From positions 186,001 to 250,000 of the forward strand of contig JAURZE010000024.1 in assembly GCA_030653545.1 (NCBI GenBank): a stretch of 64,000 bases of DNA, read 5' to 3'. The notes beneath the pieces were generated by a model. The model had not been told where the DNA came from and did no database searches. It worked only from the letters and a program-made list of their open reading frames with translations. A program made the translations under genes and the position numbers. Below, in pieces: positions 1-7,619 of this stretch. This stretch comes from Nitrospira sp. (GTDB lineage Bacteria > Nitrospirota > Nitrospiria > Nitrospirales > Nitrospiraceae). The number at the start of each line of letters is the position of its first letter. The first letter of the stretch is position 1.

Positions 1-1
1 C

Positions 2-376
2 TTTACGCTATTTGAAGCGAATCAACTCATTCCGCAGCTCCAAACCCACCTGGAGACCGTCAAGCAATTCAAGTCTGTCCTCGTCCGAACGCGCGATGAG
101 GTCCGTAAGGCCTCAGAACAAGCGCTCTATGGAGGCGGAACGTCTGTGGGAACCCAATACGTGATCAGCCTGCAAACGATTAGTTCCAATCTTCACGCCA
201 TCCATGAATTGGGTGTCCACGTGAAAGATATCGATCTAGGCCTGTGCGACTTTCCTCACGCCCGTGACGGACGAATCGTGTATCTCTGCTGGAAGCTTGG
301 AGAAACCGAAGTCCGTTGGTGGCATGAAGTGACGCATGGATACAAAGACCGATGCCCCCTTGAAGGCCCTGCCTAA
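2..376 (+). CDS. DUF2203 family protein, 5' end outside the window
   Basis: The open frame enters from the left edge and reads FTLFEANQLIPQL near its visible start, which is the usual N-terminal motif of DUF2203 proteins. It ends with the family's typical core of GLCDFPHARDGRIVYLCW followed by a WHE motif about 25 residues before the stop. Only a few N-terminal residues seem to be missing, since DUF2203 proteins are about 120-140 residues and 124 are visible. Function of the family is unknown to me. An internal ATG at 146 is not the start, because the family signature lies upstream of it. Confidence 0.8.
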   Translation, partial: FTLFEANQLIPQLQTHLETVKQFKSVLVRTRDEVRKASEQALYGGGTSVGTQYVISLQTISSNLHAIHELGVHVKDIDLGLCDFPHARDGRIVYLCWKLGETEVRWWHEVTHGYKDRCPLEGPA

Positions 377-431
377 ATCCCGTTCATAACGAAATTAGTG
401 AGCCAGACCTGCTCGCGAGGAAAGATCTACA

Positions 432-704
432 ATGAAATTTGTAATTCTTGGTTACGACGGCCCTGAAGGAGAAGCGAAACGGAAAATCCATCGCCCAGCC
501 CACCTCGCCAATCTTGAACCATTAGCGCAACAAGGCCGCGTCATTCTTGCCGGTCCCCTCACAGACAAAGCCGGCAGTTTGATGGTGCTGGAGTTCGAGT
601 CGCAGGCTGAGGCCGAGCACTTCGCCAACCAGGATCCCTATATGGTGAACGGCGTCTTTGAGCGGGTTGAAGTTCACCCGTTCATGCAGGTATTACCCAA
701 ATAA
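432..704 (+). CDS. YciI-like family protein
   Basis: A 90-residue protein of the length and pattern of the YciI/YCII-related fold, a small dimeric alpha/beta (ferredoxin-like) protein. Visible hallmarks are MKFVILGYDGPE at the N terminus, an RxxHRPAHLANL segment with the conserved histidine, and an AGPLTDKAG turn. A ribosome site (GAGGAAAG) lies about 7 nt before the ATG. YciI relatives are proposed enzymes, some of them dechlorinases, but the substrate here cannot be told. It follows the DUF2203 gene by 55 nt on the same strand and may share its transcript. Confidence 0.75.
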   Translation: MKFVILGYDGPEGEAKRKIHRPAHLANLEPLAQQGRVILAGPLTDKAGSLMVLEFESQAEAEHFANQDPYMVNGVFERVEVHPFMQVLPK

Positions 705-790
705 GTTGAGCACTTCTGCACTTCACAATATTTCATCTCACCATTCCTTGGCCCAACTAAGATTCAAGCGCTAGCCCTACCTTGGGTGCA

Positions 791-819
791 TTGTCCGTCC
801 AGACATCGCGCGGTATAGT
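791..819 (+). promoter_or_regulatory. Possible sigma-70 promoter giving a leaderless transcript
   Basis: TTGTCC (791-796) and TATAGT (814-819) are 17 nt apart. The ATG of the next gene is at 826, only 6 nt after the -10 box, and no ribosome site is visible before it. If this promoter is real the mRNA would start at or next to the start codon. Confidence 0.4.
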
Positions 820-825
820 TATACT

Positions 826-2100
826 ATGAATCGCTCGATTTTGCTGCCGCTCACACGTCTCACCATGTCGCTATCCATACTCTTTCTCGTTGCTCCTGGC
901 GCCACCGCAACCGAAACCACGGTCGTGGCCGAAGGGCAATATGTCATGGCCGACGGCGATACGTTGGCTATGGCGGAAGACAAAGTTCTGCAACGCGCCC
1001 AACGCAAAGCCGTTGAGGAGGCCGGAATTTATCTCGAATCAACTTTCCACGATTACGAATCGGTTCGGAACGGGAAACGCACGCAAATCAGCTCCCTTGA
1101 AATTCGAACGCTCGCTGCGGCCATTACCAAAACGGACGTGCTGGAATCCCGGCGCAGCTTTGAGCATGATCGACCGGTTTTCACCATTCGCATTCGAGCC
1201 GTTGTGAATTTAGACCAGCTCCAAGAGGCTGTTCGCCGATGGCGGTCCGAAGAGCAATTAGCCGCACATTTCCGACAATTACAAAAGGAAAATGCCGAGC
1301 TCAAAGCGCAACTCCGCGAGACACAGGCGCCGCCCTCAGGTGTGCGCACGCTCGTCATCGAGCCACCAGGACGCACAGGCCCGCAGGGACAGGCGCGCCA
1401 CCTCCTAGAGACTGCCCTCCACTCACACAACCTTCGCCAGAAAATCGACCTGACATCACAAGCCACAACCCTGGATCCTCAGTTCGTAGATCCGTTGATT
1501 GTCAGGGGACAGACCTATCTAAAGATGGCTTCTCTGGCTTTTTCCAACAAATCTCGCCCGAGTGAATATTCGGAGTCTATCGACTGTGCTCGAATGGATT
1601 TTGACCGCGCCCTCATTTTGGACGCAAGAAATCCGTGGGCACTCCTCGGACAAGGAGATGTGAATACGTGGCTGAATCAGCCGGAAGAGGCCGAAAGGGC
1701 TTACTCGCAGGCCTTGGAAATCGATCCGTTTTTCGACATCGCCCGCCAGAGGCTCATTCGCGTTACCACCACTCAGGCCCGCAAACTGGTATCTGCCAAA
1801 CAATGGGGGCCCGCGATGACGACCCTCAATCGGACCCTCAACTTATCGGTCTCTGAAAGCTGGATCCCTTCTCAAAAAGAGGCCTACCTCCTCCGAGGCG
1901 AACTCCATCAAAAGATGAATCAGCCTGCGCAAGCTATTGATGATTTGAGCGTCGTCATCGGCATAGACCCTACGCACCTCCAGGCGCTCTTCATGCGTGG
2001 CAAGCTCTACCAGGAACAACTCCAAGGCCGTCTTGCCAAAGAGGACTTTGAGCAAGCCTGCATTCTCGGCGCTTCAGCCGCCTGTGAGCAGCTCCCCTGA
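826..2100 (+). CDS. Secreted TPR-repeat protein with LPP20/FlgT-like N-terminal domain
   Basis: A 424-residue protein. Residues 1-28 form a signal peptide ending near ATA-TET. Residues about 35-130 (GQYVMADGDTLAMAEDKVL, then a repeated ALA/AEEAG pattern and a basic FTIRIRAVV strand) resemble the LPP20/FlgT-N type domain found in periplasmic lipoproteins and flagellar accessory proteins. A short coiled coil follows (EEQLAAHFRQLQKENAELKAQL). The rest is a series of tetratricopeptide repeats, for example around AIDDLSVVIGIDPTHLQALFMRG. The protein is probably periplasmic or outer-membrane associated and acts as a scaffold. No enzyme motif is seen. The domain call for the N-terminal part is from memory of the family and is moderate. 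Confidence 0.7.
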   Translation: MNRSILLPLTRLTMSLSILFLVAPGATATETTVVAEGQYVMADGDTLAMAEDKVLQRAQRKAVEEAGIYLESTFHDYESVRNGKRTQISSLEIRTLAAAITKTDVLESRRSFEHDRPVFTIRIRAVVNLDQLQEAVRRWRSEEQLAAHFRQLQKENAELKAQLRETQAPPSGVRTLVIEPPGRTGPQGQARHLLETALHSHNLRQKIDLTSQATTLDPQFVDPLIVRGQTYLKMASLAFSNKSRPSEYSESIDCARMDFDRALILDARNPWALLGQGDVNTWLNQPEEAERAYSQALEIDPFFDIARQRLIRVTTTQARKLVSAKQWGPAMTTLNRTLNLSVSESWIPSQKEAYLLRGELHQKMNQPAQAIDDLSVVIGIDPTHLQALFMRGKLYQEQLQGRLAKEDFEQACILGASAACEQLP

Positions 2101-2160
2101 CCCGTCAATCCAATACAGTTTGACGAGGTGCAGTCCAGGTCAGAATCGGCCGTATCGTGT

Positions 2161-2190
2161 TTGACAAGGAAAAAGTCTGCCCCCTATAAT
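2161..2190 (+). promoter_or_regulatory. Near-perfect sigma-70 promoter of the OFOR operon
   Basis: TTGACA (2161-2166) and TATAAT (2185-2190), both exact consensus hexamers, are separated by 18 nt. Transcription would begin near 2197, leaving a leader of about 215 nt before the first gene at 2413. A promoter this strong suits a central carbon-fixation operon. Confidence 0.75.
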
Positions 2191-2412
2191 GTCGGCCAAA
2201 TTGCAGTCAGAATCACACGCTCTGAGCACACAGTTGGTAGTCCCTAAAGGCCTAATCTAACTCTGCCTTTATAGCCCAAAAGCTCCGGGAGGTGGGCCTT
2301 CTGTGAGGTTGCAGAAGGTGTAGAGAAAAGCTTAGAGTGTTGACAGGATTCAAGAGTCAGAACTGAGTCGTTGCTGAGGCCCTTCACCCTTTTGCCCGGA
2401 GAGTAAGGCGTA
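2191..2412 (+). promoter_or_regulatory. Long 5' leader with two hairpins upstream of the OFOR operon
   Basis: No gene is visible. The leader holds two perfect 7-bp stems: TAAAGGC (2245-2251) with GCCTTTA (2265-2271), and CCTTCTG (2297-2303) with CAGAAGG (2312-2318). Neither is followed by a T-run, so they are not obvious intrinsic terminators. I cannot match the leader to a known riboswitch. It could carry a post-transcriptional control element or hide a separate small RNA. Confidence 0.4.
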
Positions 2413-3048
2413 ATGAGTCAATACCGCGTGCTTCCAGGACCAGAACACTTTCTGCCCCCCGCTGCCGCCAGTATGGGCATTCGGTTACCGAACCCGGGCG
2501 AAGCCCACATCAACGGCGTCATTGTCTCCGAAGAAAAAGCCTATGAAGAGGCTGCCAAGCAATTCTTGATGGCCAAAGTGCCGACCCTCTTCCCTGGGCC
2601 CTTGGTGCTCTGGGCTTGGAATGAAAAGGCCGCCAAAAAGGCCACGGCAATCCGCCATCTGTACAACACGCTGAAGGAATGTGTGCAGCCAGGCCAAAAG
2701 CCCATGCTGATTCCCATGCCGGACTATCGCCCCAAGTACCCCAAGATCAATCCCGAAGTTGAAATCAACCCCAACCATCCGAATCTGACCATCTGGCACA
2801 ACAAAATTGACTGCTGCATGTTCATCGGTGTGCATTGCCACCAGGCGAACCTGTCGCTCAAGATTATTCGGGGCGGGACCTCATGCTACACAATTGCAAT
2901 GTGCGCGCAGGCCGGCCATGAAGACGCGATGCTCTCATTCCGCGATGCATCGGTCGAAAAAATCATGACCCTGGCAGACTGGGTGAGAAAGTTGAAAGGG
3001 ACAGTCCAACCACGGCTGACGTCAGCCAAGAGCGGGGCGTCAAACTAA
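2413..3048 (+). CDS. forD: 2-oxoacid:ferredoxin oxidoreductase, delta-type subunit
   Basis: First gene of a five-gene operon with the order delta-alpha-beta-gamma-epsilon, the order of the Hydrogenobacter thermophilus ForDABGE 2-oxoglutarate:ferredoxin oxidoreductase. The protein is 211 residues and belongs to the family often annotated as 'carbon monoxide dehydrogenase beta subunit family', which is the small extra subunit of five-subunit OFORs. Cysteine- and histidine-containing motifs IDCCMFIGVHCHQANLS and GGTSCYTIAMCAQ are visible in the second half. Its exact role in the complex is not certain. Sequence alone cannot tell pyruvate from 2-oxoglutarate specificity. The TAAGGCG before the ATG serves as ribosome site. 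Confidence 0.75.
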   Translation: MSQYRVLPGPEHFLPPAAASMGIRLPNPGEAHINGVIVSEEKAYEEAAKQFLMAKVPTLFPGPLVLWAWNEKAAKKATAIRHLYNTLKECVQPGQKPMLIPMPDYRPKYPKINPEVEINPNHPNLTIWHNKIDCCMFIGVHCHQANLSLKIIRGGTSCYTIAMCAQAGHEDAMLSFRDASVEKIMTLADWVRKLKGTVQPRLTSAKSGASN

Positions 3049-3090
3049 ATCGTTTGAAACTCCCCGTGCAGTGAAAAGGAGGCTAGGTCC

Positions 3091-4302
3091 ATGGCAGAGA
3101 ATAAATCCCTCATCGGGACAAAGAATAAAAAAGGACAGACCTTTACCGATACCTGGACGATGATGAACGACGCCCCGCGTACCCCGTCGTTCTATACAGG
3201 TAGCGAAGTCATTAAAGAAGCGTTGCGACGCGCCAGTTGCGACGTGATGATTGCCTATCCGATCACCCCGCAGAGTGAAGCAGCGGCGTTGATCGGCGAA
3301 TTGTTCGCCGAAGGCTACATCGGTGACTACTTCCGCGGTGAGAGCGAATTTGCCGTCATGTCCCAGTGCGCCGGCGCCGCATTCGGTGGCGCTCGCGTCT
3401 TTACGACGACCGCAGGCCCCGGCACAATGCGCGCCATGGAAAACTTCCCCATGTGGTCCGGTGCGCGGCTGCCGATTCAAATGATCGTCACATGCCGCGG
3501 CATCAACTCGCCGCTCTCTATCCAACCGGACACACTCGAAATCGCGTACTTGTTGAATACCGGAATGCTGGTCTGGCATGCGGAAACCGCACAAGACTTC
3601 TTCGACTGGATCCTCAAAGGCTACATGGTATCGGAAGAGCCGGACGTGCACTTGCCCCTCGCGCTCTGCTGCGACGGATTCTTTGTGACACACACGAAGG
3701 ACGTCGTAAATTTGACTCCGGCCGACATGTGTTTGCCGCCCTACGACCCCTACCGTTCACCAGTCCCCTGCATGGACATGGAATGTCCGCCGGTCCGGAT
3801 GATGCGCGACCCCTTCGTCATGAAGAGTAACTACATCAGCTACGCCACCCATGCCAGCTGGCAGCAGGAAATCTGGGCTGCGATTGAACGCTCAAGAAAA
3901 CATACCATCAAGTGGATCAACGGATTAGTCGATACTGAGAATACCGATGCCGAGATCATGATCGTGGCCTCTGGCACAGCCGTCTCACAGGGACGCGAAG
4001 CCATCCGCCTCTTAGAGGACGAAGGCATCCGCTGCGGACTGGTGAAAGTAAAGTCCCTGCGCCCCTGGCCGGAAGAGGAAATCCGGGAAGCCACGAAAAA
4101 CGCGAAGCACATTTTCGTGCCGGAGTTTAACGTCACCGGGTGGCTGGCGAAAGAAATCAAGGCGACGATTCCCAATCACCATCGAGTCCATGCCGGTCCG
4201 CGCGTGTGCGGAGGCATGACGATGCCGCCGGAAATCATCGTTCAGGAAATCAAAACAGTCCTCGGGATGAAGACCGTCTCCCTGGCTGGTCGTGGGAGCT
4301 GA
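3091..4302 (+). CDS. forA: 2-oxoacid:ferredoxin oxidoreductase, alpha subunit
   Basis: A 403-residue alpha subunit. It has the YPITPQSE motif near residue 50 and the GESEFAVMSQCAGAAFGGAR segment that contacts thiamine diphosphate in this family, then the domain-II signature (IVASGTAVSQGREAI) and a C-terminal domain ending in GPRVCGGMTMPPE. With the beta and gamma subunits it catalyses reversible, ferredoxin-dependent reductive carboxylation of an acyl-CoA to a 2-oxoacid, a key step of the reductive TCA cycle. The 30-residue N-terminal extension before FYTGSEV is longer than in simple four-subunit enzymes. AGGAGG lies at a good distance before the ATG. Substrate (pyruvate or 2-oxoglutarate) is undetermined. 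Confidence 0.9.
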   Translation: MAENKSLIGTKNKKGQTFTDTWTMMNDAPRTPSFYTGSEVIKEALRRASCDVMIAYPITPQSEAAALIGELFAEGYIGDYFRGESEFAVMSQCAGAAFGGARVFTTTAGPGTMRAMENFPMWSGARLPIQMIVTCRGINSPLSIQPDTLEIAYLLNTGMLVWHAETAQDFFDWILKGYMVSEEPDVHLPLALCCDGFFVTHTKDVVNLTPADMCLPPYDPYRSPVPCMDMECPPVRMMRDPFVMKSNYISYATHASWQQEIWAAIERSRKHTIKWINGLVDTENTDAEIMIVASGTAVSQGREAIRLLEDEGIRCGLVKVKSLRPWPEEEIREATKNAKHIFVPEFNVTGWLAKEIKATIPNHHRVHAGPRVCGGMTMPPEIIVQEIKTVLGMKTVSLAGRGS

Positions 4303-4362
4303 ACAACTTAACGAACGGGCAAGCTACCTAATATTGAACGAGACCCCTTTGAGGAGGCATAT

Positions 4363-5265
4363 ATGAGTAAAGAACGTATTCAGATTTCAGAAGCCCTCTA
4401 CGACATCATGCCGTCTGATTATCAGGACCTGGTCAAGAGCGCGACCTACGGCAAGGAAGATCGTGGCTGGAAAGATATCGGTAACAGCAAGGAACTCATC
4501 GAGCAGCACTCACTCTGCGCGGGCTGCCCGGAGTCTATGGCGTTCCGTTATATCCTGGCCTCACTCCCCAATCCAGAAGACACCGTGATGGTTGGTTCAA
4601 CCGGTTGCACCAGCTTGGTGTTCCCGATGGTGGCTGTCCACAACATTCACTCTCTCTTCGGCAACCAGAACGCCATCGCATCCGGACTGAAGCGCGCCCT
4701 GAGCGTCCGCTTTCCAGGCCGGACGAAAGACGTCGTGGTCCTCGCCGGTGACGGCGCCACCGTTGACATCGGCCTCGACATGACCCTTCAAGCCTGGTTC
4801 CGCCAGGAAAAGTTCACCACCATCTGCTTCGATAACGAACTCTACGCCAACACTGGCGGCCAGGAGAGCGGACTGATGCAGAAGGGCTTCGTCGCCAAGA
4901 TGGCTCCGGTCGGCAAGCTGTTTGACAAGGTGCGTTTGCCGGAAATCGCCCGCGAGTCCGGCTGTCACTATGTGGTGAATTGCACTGTCAGCAAGCCATC
5001 CCTGGTCGAAAAAGTCATCCGTAACGCCGTGCATATTGCGCGCGAGATCGGCCCGACCTATCTTCAGCTCTATACGCCCTGCATTCTGGAAATCGGGAAG
5101 AACAGCATGGAGGGCCTTCAGGAGATGCGTGACTCCGAAAAGCCGACCGAGCGGTTCGCGTACAAGGAATACGTCAGCGAGCCGGCCAAACAATTGCTGG
5201 CTGAACTGGCAGCGAAAGATAAAGAACGGAAAGCGGCCGCCAAGCAATTGGCCGGGCAAGCCTAA
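4363..5265 (+). CDS. forB: 2-oxoacid:ferredoxin oxidoreductase, beta subunit
   Basis: A 300-residue thiamine-diphosphate-binding subunit. LCAGCPE near residue 50 supplies the cysteines that bind an iron-sulfur cluster in beta subunits. The cofactor motif GDGATVDIGLDMTLQAWF with FDNELYANTGGQESG (about residues 128-170) is the GDG...N/Y-TGGQ pattern that binds Mg and the diphosphate. The C terminus is a lysine- and alanine-rich tail. A strong GAGGAGG ribosome site precedes the ATG. It is cotranscribed with the alpha subunit gene (60 nt apart) and forms the catalytic site with it. Confidence 0.92.
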   Translation: MSKERIQISEALYDIMPSDYQDLVKSATYGKEDRGWKDIGNSKELIEQHSLCAGCPESMAFRYILASLPNPEDTVMVGSTGCTSLVFPMVAVHNIHSLFGNQNAIASGLKRALSVRFPGRTKDVVVLAGDGATVDIGLDMTLQAWFRQEKFTTICFDNELYANTGGQESGLMQKGFVAKMAPVGKLFDKVRLPEIARESGCHYVVNCTVSKPSLVEKVIRNAVHIAREIGPTYLQLYTPCILEIGKNSMEGLQEMRDSEKPTERFAYKEYVSEPAKQLLAELAAKDKERKAAAKQLAGQA

Positions 5266-5283
5266 CGAAACCGGAGGTTGTCC

Positions 5284-5991
5284 ATGATTAAGAAGAGACT
5301 CAATATCCGGATGTCGGGTTTAGGCGGACAGGGCGCGGTCACTGCAGCCCATGTCTTGGCCATGGCCGCAAACCGGGACGGAAAGTTTTCGATCTCCAAC
5401 CCGTTCTTTGGAGCGGAGAAGCGGATGGCTCCGGCGGAGAGCTATTGCCGTATCGGTATCGAGCGGATCTACGACCGCGGCGAGTTGGTATTCCCGGATG
5501 TGATCCAGGTATTTCACCCTCAGGTCATCACGATGGGCAAGAGCTATACGATGCCATTCTATTCCGGCGTGAAAGAAGGCGGCGTCGTGGTTATCAACTC
5601 CGCGCAGCCCCTTCTGTCAGAAGAAGACATTCAGCGGCTCAAAGATTTGAACGTCGCTCTGTTTTATATCGCCGGGACTGAGCTCGCCATCGAAGTCGCT
5701 GGCACCGAGCTGTCCACGAACATGGCCATGATCGGATCTGTGGCAGGCATTACCAAATGCGTCTCGATGGAAGCCTTGGATGGCGCGCTTCAAGAGCGCT
5801 TCGGAAAGAAGTTCGTCGCGTCAGGCGGTACGGCTTCACTGGACGAAGCGATCAAGAAGAAGTTCGCCAAGAAGGAAATGTTGCTCGCCAAGAATCTGGC
5901 CACCGTGAAGGCGGCCTATGAAATCGCCAGCGAATGGGCGGATAAGAACAAAATCGAGTTACGAGTCGGCAATCCTGCCGTAGCCGCGTAA
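5284..5991 (+). CDS. forG: 2-oxoacid:ferredoxin oxidoreductase, gamma subunit
   Basis: A gamma subunit of 235 residues with the family opening LNIRMSGLGGQGAVTAAHVLA, a nucleotide-fold-like GxGGQG turn, followed by FFGAEKRMAPAESYCRIG. The frame can be opened two codons earlier at a TTG, but the ribosome site GGAGG (5273-5277) is 6 nt from the ATG at 5284, so that start is preferred. The gamma subunit joins the CoA-binding side of the complex. The C terminus is rich in lysine. It starts 18 nt after the beta subunit gene, consistent with tight co-expression. Confidence 0.88.
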   Translation: MIKKRLNIRMSGLGGQGAVTAAHVLAMAANRDGKFSISNPFFGAEKRMAPAESYCRIGIERIYDRGELVFPDVIQVFHPQVITMGKSYTMPFYSGVKEGGVVVINSAQPLLSEEDIQRLKDLNVALFYIAGTELAIEVAGTELSTNMAMIGSVAGITKCVSMEALDGALQERFGKKFVASGGTASLDEAIKKKFAKKEMLLAKNLATVKAAYEIASEWADKNKIELRVGNPAVAA

Positions 5992-6009
5992 GAGAAGGAA
6001 CTACGTCGC

Positions 6010-6288
6010 ATGTATAACGTAGCGCAAGTCATCGATGAGAAATGCACTGCCAAGAAGGGCTGCCGCCTCTGCATCATGTATTGCCCGGAAGCCAACTGCC
6101 TGGACCTGAACTCCAGCAAGATGGTCGCCGAGGTCAATATTGATCGCTGCAAGGGGTGCGAACTGTGCGTAGTCGTTTGCGACGCCGCAAAGCACAATGC
6201 GATTGAGATGCAGGCCGTGAGCGCCACCGGTCAGCTGATGGCGAAAAAAGGCGAGTCAGCAGCTCTAGGACAAGCCTACCAAGGCTAA
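6010..6288 (+). CDS. forE: 2-oxoacid:ferredoxin oxidoreductase, ferredoxin-like epsilon subunit
   Basis: A 92-residue protein with two [4Fe-4S]-type cysteine sets: CTAKKGCRLCIMYCPE (about residues 14-29) and CKGCELCVVVCD (about residues 46-57). The second is a typical CxxCxxCxxxC; the first has a five-residue spacing between its first two cysteines, CxxxxxCxxCxxxCP, slightly wider than usual. This is the electron-transfer subunit passing electrons between the thiamine site and external ferredoxin. It is the last gene of the operon and is followed by a strong terminator. Confidence 0.88.
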   Translation: MYNVAQVIDEKCTAKKGCRLCIMYCPEANCLDLNSSKMVAEVNIDRCKGCELCVVVCDAAKHNAIEMQAVSATGQLMAKKGESAALGQAYQG

Positions 6289-6312
6289 TCCATTACGATG
6301 TGAATAACGGGA

Positions 6313-6347
6313 AGCCCCATAGCGTCCGCGCTATGGGGCTTTTTGTT
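6313..6347 (+). terminator. Intrinsic terminator of the OFOR operon
   Basis: A perfect 12-bp stem (6313-6324 with 6329-6340) has a TCCG tetraloop and is followed directly by TTTTTGTT. It lies 24 nt after the epsilon subunit stop. Confidence 0.93.
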
Positions 6348-6364
6348 GAGAGAAGAGGAACCCC

Positions 6365-6634
6365 ATGGACACTGAAGACAACGTCATCAATGAGCTCCTC
6401 GCAGAGATCTCCGGTCTGATCACACAATACCCCAAGGCGATTGAGCGGCGCGCGGCGCAAATCCAAGCCTCTGGGAAAGATCCTGAACTCGTCGATAAAC
6501 TCGTCAAAGCGGCCGATACGATGCGGGATAGCGGGAATCTTTACCTGACCTGGGCGAAGCACTATGCCGCGTTAGCCGACGGCAATACGGATGCTTCTTC
6601 AGACGAAGATGAAACTGATGACTTTGACGTCTAA
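6365..6634 (+). CDS. Small acidic conserved hypothetical protein
   Basis: An 89-residue protein, predicted helical, with a very acidic C terminus (DASSDEDETDDFDV). An AGAGGA ribosome site precedes the ATG by a good distance, and the codon use matches the neighbours. I do not recognise a family. The helical segment DKLVKAADTMRDSGNLYLTWAKHYAAL could be a protein-binding element. It lies between the OFOR terminator and a tRNA gene, so it is probably its own transcription unit. Confidence 0.6.
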   Translation: MDTEDNVINELLAEISGLITQYPKAIERRAAQIQASGKDPELVDKLVKAADTMRDSGNLYLTWAKHYAALADGNTDASSDEDETDDFDV

Positions 6635-6698
6635 AAAAGACTCCCCCTCTGCAAGAAGTTTTGCTAGAATGGATCCCGCTTCCATGTGAACTCTCCGT

Positions 6699-6774
6699 TC
6701 CCCGGTAGCTCAGTTGGTAGAGCAGCCGGCTGTTAACCGGCTGGTCGCAGGTTCGAGTCCTGCCCGGGGAGCCA
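6699..6774 (+). tRNA. tRNA-Asn (GTT)
   Basis: A full cloverleaf can be drawn: acceptor TCCCCGG pairs with CCGGGGA, and the D-loop AGTTGGTAGA and T-loop GTTCGAGTCC are present. The anticodon GTT is at 6732-6734 in loop CTGTTAA. The discriminator G (6771) is followed by an encoded CCA (6772-6774). Confidence 0.97.
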
Positions 6775-6780
6775 AAATAT

Positions 6781-6818
6781 AAAGAGGGCTGACGGCACAA
6801 TGTCGTCAGCCCTCTTTT
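6781..6818. terminator. Terminator between tRNA-Asn and the convergent aldolase gene
   Basis: AGAGGGCTGACG pairs with CGTCAGCCCTCT across a short loop and is followed by TTTT on the plus strand and AAAG-flanked T-run on the minus strand. It can serve both the tRNA and the gene reading in from the right. Confidence 0.8.
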
Positions 6819-6837
6819 CATTTCACCTATCGTTCGT

Positions 6838-7485
6838 TTAAGCCGCCAGGCTCGCCGACCGTTGATTGAACGCGCGAGCGGCAACCCCGCTTTTCAGAAC
6901 GATCTCGCAAATATGATCCAGCCGCTCGATATGTTCATAGGCCGACCATGGATCAGCGGCCACGGCGCAGACTCCGTGATTTGCCTGCCCAACGATGTCG
7001 AATTCGAGCGCCCCATCTTTCTTCAGTCCAAAACATTCCGCCGTGGCATCTGCCAGATCGCGAGAAAGCGCCGGGAGGGCTGGAACGGTCCGACCGACTC
7101 GGGTATAGCGCGAGATCTCGGGAAACTCAGCGCTCATGGCCTGTAAGTCCACTCCCGCATAAATCGCCGCGACAATGTGAGTCGCATGCACGTGGACCAC
7201 CGTCCGCGTCTTCTTGGAGTCCCGTTGCAGGTTCCAATGCATCCAGAGTTCACCGGACGGTTGCTGTCCATCCCGAACTTTGGGACTCAGTTGATTCGTC
7301 ACCGGATCGCTCACAATCTCTAATCGAACCACATGCTCCGGATGAACGATCGTTTTCCGCCATCCGGAAGGCGTGATGTAGAGATACTTGCCCTCGCGTT
7401 TCCGCATACTGATATTGCCGTCTCTGGTCGTAATCCACCCTCGCTCGTACACCCGCCGCATGACGTCGCCGATTGCTGTTAACAT
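6838..7485 (-). CDS. Class II aldolase/adducin family protein
   Basis: A 215-residue protein with the fold signatures of class II aldolases: TTRDGNISMR near the N terminus, ITPSG, a zinc-binding HVHATH motif near residue 100, and a third metal-ligand candidate in QANHGVCAV near residue 170. The closest relatives by pattern are L-fuculose- or ribulose-phosphate aldolases/epimerases and methylthioribulose-1-phosphate dehydratase; the exact substrate cannot be read. GGAGG lies 5 nt before the ATG. No sugar kinase or other pathway gene is adjacent, so the pathway stays open. Confidence 0.8.
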   Translation of the reverse strand: MLTAIGDVMRRVYERGWITTRDGNISMRKREGKYLYITPSGWRKTIVHPEHVVRLEIVSDPVTNQLSPKVRDGQQPSGELWMHWNLQRDSKKTRTVVHVHATHIVAAIYAGVDLQAMSAEFPEISRYTRVGRTVPALPALSRDLADATAECFGLKKDGALEFDIVGQANHGVCAVAADPWSAYEHIERLDHICEIVLKSGVAARAFNQRSASLAA

Positions 7486-7619
7486 GCCTGCCTCCTTATA
7501 CGAACTCCCAGGTCCCGTTATCGGTCGCTGGGCGTCCCCGCTTGAGGGGCGATCGTGAGTCGCATCTGTGGAACTTTCAGTCTACGCTCCAGAGCAAATA
7601 TTGTTTATGATATGGCGAG

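Noticed and set aside
2245-2318. Riboswitch or attenuator call for the OFOR leader hairpins
   Set aside because: Two stems without a T-run or recognisable ligand core are not enough for a named class; kept only as an unassigned leader.
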